Shown in pieces: positions 61,401-64,000 of a DNA stretch of 64,000 nucleotides (position 1 is the stretch's first letter; each line of letters opens with the position of its first letter). Where the stretch lies: assembly GCF_002865645.1 (NCBI RefSeq), contig NW_020194555.1:1116001-1180000 (forward strand), read 5' to 3'. Position numbers and translations under genes: made by a program. The notes below the pieces were generated by a model, which was not told the DNA's origin, searched no databases, and saw only the letters and a program-made list of their open reading frames with translations. Origin of the DNA: Hyaloscypha bicolor E (taxonomy: Eukaryota > Ascomycota > Leotiomycetes > Helotiales > Hyaloscyphaceae).

Positions 61401-62300
61401 CTAATATTTTAAAGCTATTAGCCGGCTTAATATCGAGTACTTTTATTAATAATATAAAGTATAGGCTTACCGGAAATATAGAAAATATTAATAATAATAG
61501 AATAGTTAAAGCTAATATTATCTTTTAGATTAAATTTAAATTATTTTAGTAATTATCCGAATTTCTGGTATTACTTATAATACTTTATAAAGTACTTAAA
61601 GGCTTTTATATTAATATTATAGCCTGCTTATTCTAGTATATTTTAGAGCTTACTAATAGATAAATAACTATAATATATATAGGGTTATATATAACTTAAG
61701 GGTATATAATAAACCTCGGATATTACAGGTATTAATTAGGGAGATCGGAGGCCCTTTAACTTTACAACTAACTACTAATTATATTATAAGTATTAGGCTT
61801 ATAAATTACTAATTATATATATGTTATTAGGGCCTCCTATTTAGAGAGGGCTTCCCTGGATCTTATAGGAGGAATAGAGATTAGTTCTATACTAAATTTA
61901 ATACTATAGTTTTATAACTTACTAATAAATACCTTATAAACTAATCTCTCTATCCTTAAAGAAGATAGTTTAATAAGTAATTATATCTCGAAATCTGCAA
62001 AATATATAACCTCTTACTAAAGCTATTCCTATAAAGAAAGTTAATCAGATTAATCCTAATACGAGTAATAGTAAAGGCTTGTTTAATACTTTTAATAGGG
62101 CCTTTTAGGAGCCTCTGAGAGCTAATAATAATAACGGAAATAATCCCGGTAATAATTAAGATACCGAGATTAATATCCGAATTACTATTACCCAAACTAT
62201 AGAATAGGGCTTATATACTAAAGTTAAAGCACTTTAATAAAAGCAAGAATTAGTAGATATAATTAATTAATATATCTTATAATTAAAATAATATAAGAAT
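61400..62300. other. RIPed AT-rich block
   Basis: No frame survives. It may be the 5' part of the retroelement that follows. Confidence 0.35.
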
Positions 62301-64000
62301 ATCCTTAGAAATACCTTATAATTTATTATATTTTATAAAAACTCTATTTATAAGTCTATTTTATTTTCCTTAGTAATTCCTATTAGGAAACTTCTTAAAA
62401 TGGGATTAGAACCTACTTCTTTTCCTAATATAATAAGCTTTAAGAGTAATCTCGATACTATTTATTAGGAGCTACTATATAATATCCTAAAGATGTATTT
62501 AAACTAAGAAAAGCTTCTTAAGGTCCGGATACCTGACTTATATTATAGAAAGTTCCTTAAGAAATAAAAAATATTTATATTTTTCTAGGAAATAGTTTTA
62601 GAACCTAACCTTAGACTTATAATAAATACTTTTCTAGAATTAACTCTATTATAAGTACTCTTAGGAACGAACCTTATAATACTTGGGAGGCTATAATAAA
62701 GCAAAGCCTATTATTATATAAGGTTTATTAGAAGCAATTTAAGGCCTATTTAGCTAATATACTCTAAGTACCTCAAATCCGTTAATAAGATGCCTTTAAA
62801 AAACTCTGAGATCTTTATTAGAAAAATAGTAAAATAATTACCGAATTATATATTCAAATAATTAGTCTCGAAATTAACTAGAACCCATATCCTAAAAAAG
62901 ACTAGGTCCGGACTCTTAATACTACTTTATCTAACTATAAGACTTATTAGATACTTATATCTATTTTCTTAGAAAATAAGGTAATATCTATTCCCGAGTA
63001 ACTTAAGAAAGCTCAGAAAGTAAAATATACTATTTATTCTAAATTAAGAAAAGCAAAAATAGGGAAGTCTAGTAAGAGTAACTCTGCTCCTAAAAACTCT
63101 GACTTAGTAAATTCTAATTCGTAAGGCTATTAAAAAAGAAAGAATAAGTTCCGAAAATTATATAAGAAATCCTTAGGTAATATTTTGGCCTCTTTAAGGC
63201 CTTAATAAAGTACTAGTTCTACTTTAGATATAGTTTATTAGACTTATAAATAGAAAAAATATTTCTTAGGAAATATAAAGTATTTTAAATATATTAAATA
63301 GACTTGGCAGAACCCTAATAAGACCAAAATCATAGAAGAATTAAGGTATTTATAAAAGTAGGTTAATGCTATAGCTATAAAGAAATACTTTAAAGAAGAC
63401 TTTTCTAAGAAATAGAGAAAAGAAAAGACCAAATCTTAAATATTAATAATTTTAGCTATAATAAAAAAGATATATTACTTTATATAATTATTTAAATAAG
63501 ATTAATATAGCCAGAAATAGGTGCCTTAGAAATATAATAAACTCGATAATACCGGATTAGATTATAATTTCCTTAATAATAATTAGATTTAAAGTCAGGG
63601 CTTTATTATCTTAGCTAAATATAATTAAGAATTTATAATCTTTTATAAGAACTAATTTAAGATCTATTAAGCCTATAATCTTAAGGTATTTATTATAGAT
63701 AATTATAGTAAGATATATTCTTTTAAGCTTTAGTTCTATAAATATAAGAATATTAGCTTTTATAGCCTTATCTTTAATATAAAATTTTATAAAGTAATTC
63801 TTATATAATATATAAACTATATTAAGAAATAATAAATATATATACTTATATAGCCTAATAATATTAAGATTCTAATACTAAAAGAGTTTAGTAAAAAGCT
63901 TAACCGGTACCCTAAGCTAGTATTTTAAGTCTTATTCTTAACTAAAAGCAAATATAACTATTCTAGATAATAGGCTTTATATATTTATAATAATTACTAG
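62300..64000 (+). pseudogene. LTR-retrotransposon gag and protease region, possibly Copia, RIPed and cut by window end
   Basis: Read through stops, 62700-63060 gives a gag-like helical stretch with KQFKAYLANILQVPQ and TLNTTLSNYKTY, followed by IPEQLKKAQKV. At about 63234-63275 the spacing CX2CX4HX4C is kept for three of four ligands, with Cys and His now Tyr. From about 63590 a stretch with FKIYQAYNLKVFII resembles the region after the aspartate of Copia proteases. No RT or LTR is visible, so the class is uncertain. Confidence 0.45.

Overview
The window looks like filamentous ascomycete (Pezizomycotina) chromosome with an accessory, two-compartment character. GC-balanced gene islands alternate with very AT-rich, TpA-rich blocks. 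The AT-rich blocks hold transposons and genes damaged by repeat-induced point mutation (RIP): copies differ almost only by C-to-T and G-to-A changes, and CAG/TGG codons have become TAG. HET-domain genes, BCS1-type and DUF7025-type AAA ATPases, an APH-type kinase, a BTB protein, a Helitron, Gypsy elements and a Fot1/pogo transposon all fit such a fungus. The species cannot be told from the sequence, and I found no rRNA, tRNA, CRISPR array or telomere repeat.

Layout. 1-2.0 kb: RIP-ruined Helitron helicase. 2.2-4.25 kb: purine-rich tract, broken charged gene, 51-bp coding minisatellite, and the second of two related hairpins. 5.8-7.0 kb: APH-type kinase pseudogene. 8.4-12.9 kb: AT desert with a pure (ATT)71 tract. 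12.95-17 kb: adjacent BCS1-like and DUF7025-type AAA ATPase pseudogenes. 17.3-18.2 kb: BTB pseudogene and a perfect 16-bp minisatellite. 19.4-31.1 kb: main gene island with an intact HET gene, two paralogous membrane-protein genes, a HET gene split by one TGA, a MITE, and a HET-like gene split by TAG. 31.3-40.7 kb: a Fot1/pogo transposon with a 7-kb Gypsy element nested in its transposase. 41.0-43.5 kb: second intact HET gene. 44.2-49.8 kb: MITE-like element, solo LTR and a HET N-terminal fragment. 51.0-58.0 kb: second Gypsy copy. 58.2-59.9 kb: second solo LTR, foldback and two minisatellites. 61.9-64 kb: RIPed retroelement gag region, probably Copia-like, running off the window.

How the genes fit together. 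Three HET proteins (two intact, one with a stop) and one fragment share a conserved start region, a central HET domain and, in the three long ones, a C-terminal module with a WAP-x-SF motif. They form a local gene family that has expanded and decayed beside the transposon blocks. HET proteins are known for allorecognition and programmed cell death in fungi; what these particular genes recognise cannot be read from the sequence. The paired membrane proteins between two HET genes are the least explained intact genes here. RIP has struck catalytic residues in unrelated elements (P-loop Gly to Arg/Ser, catalytic Asp to Asn, zinc-knuckle Cys to Tyr). The solo LTR at 46.36 kb has largely escaped and serves as an unmutated reference for the RIPed LTRs.
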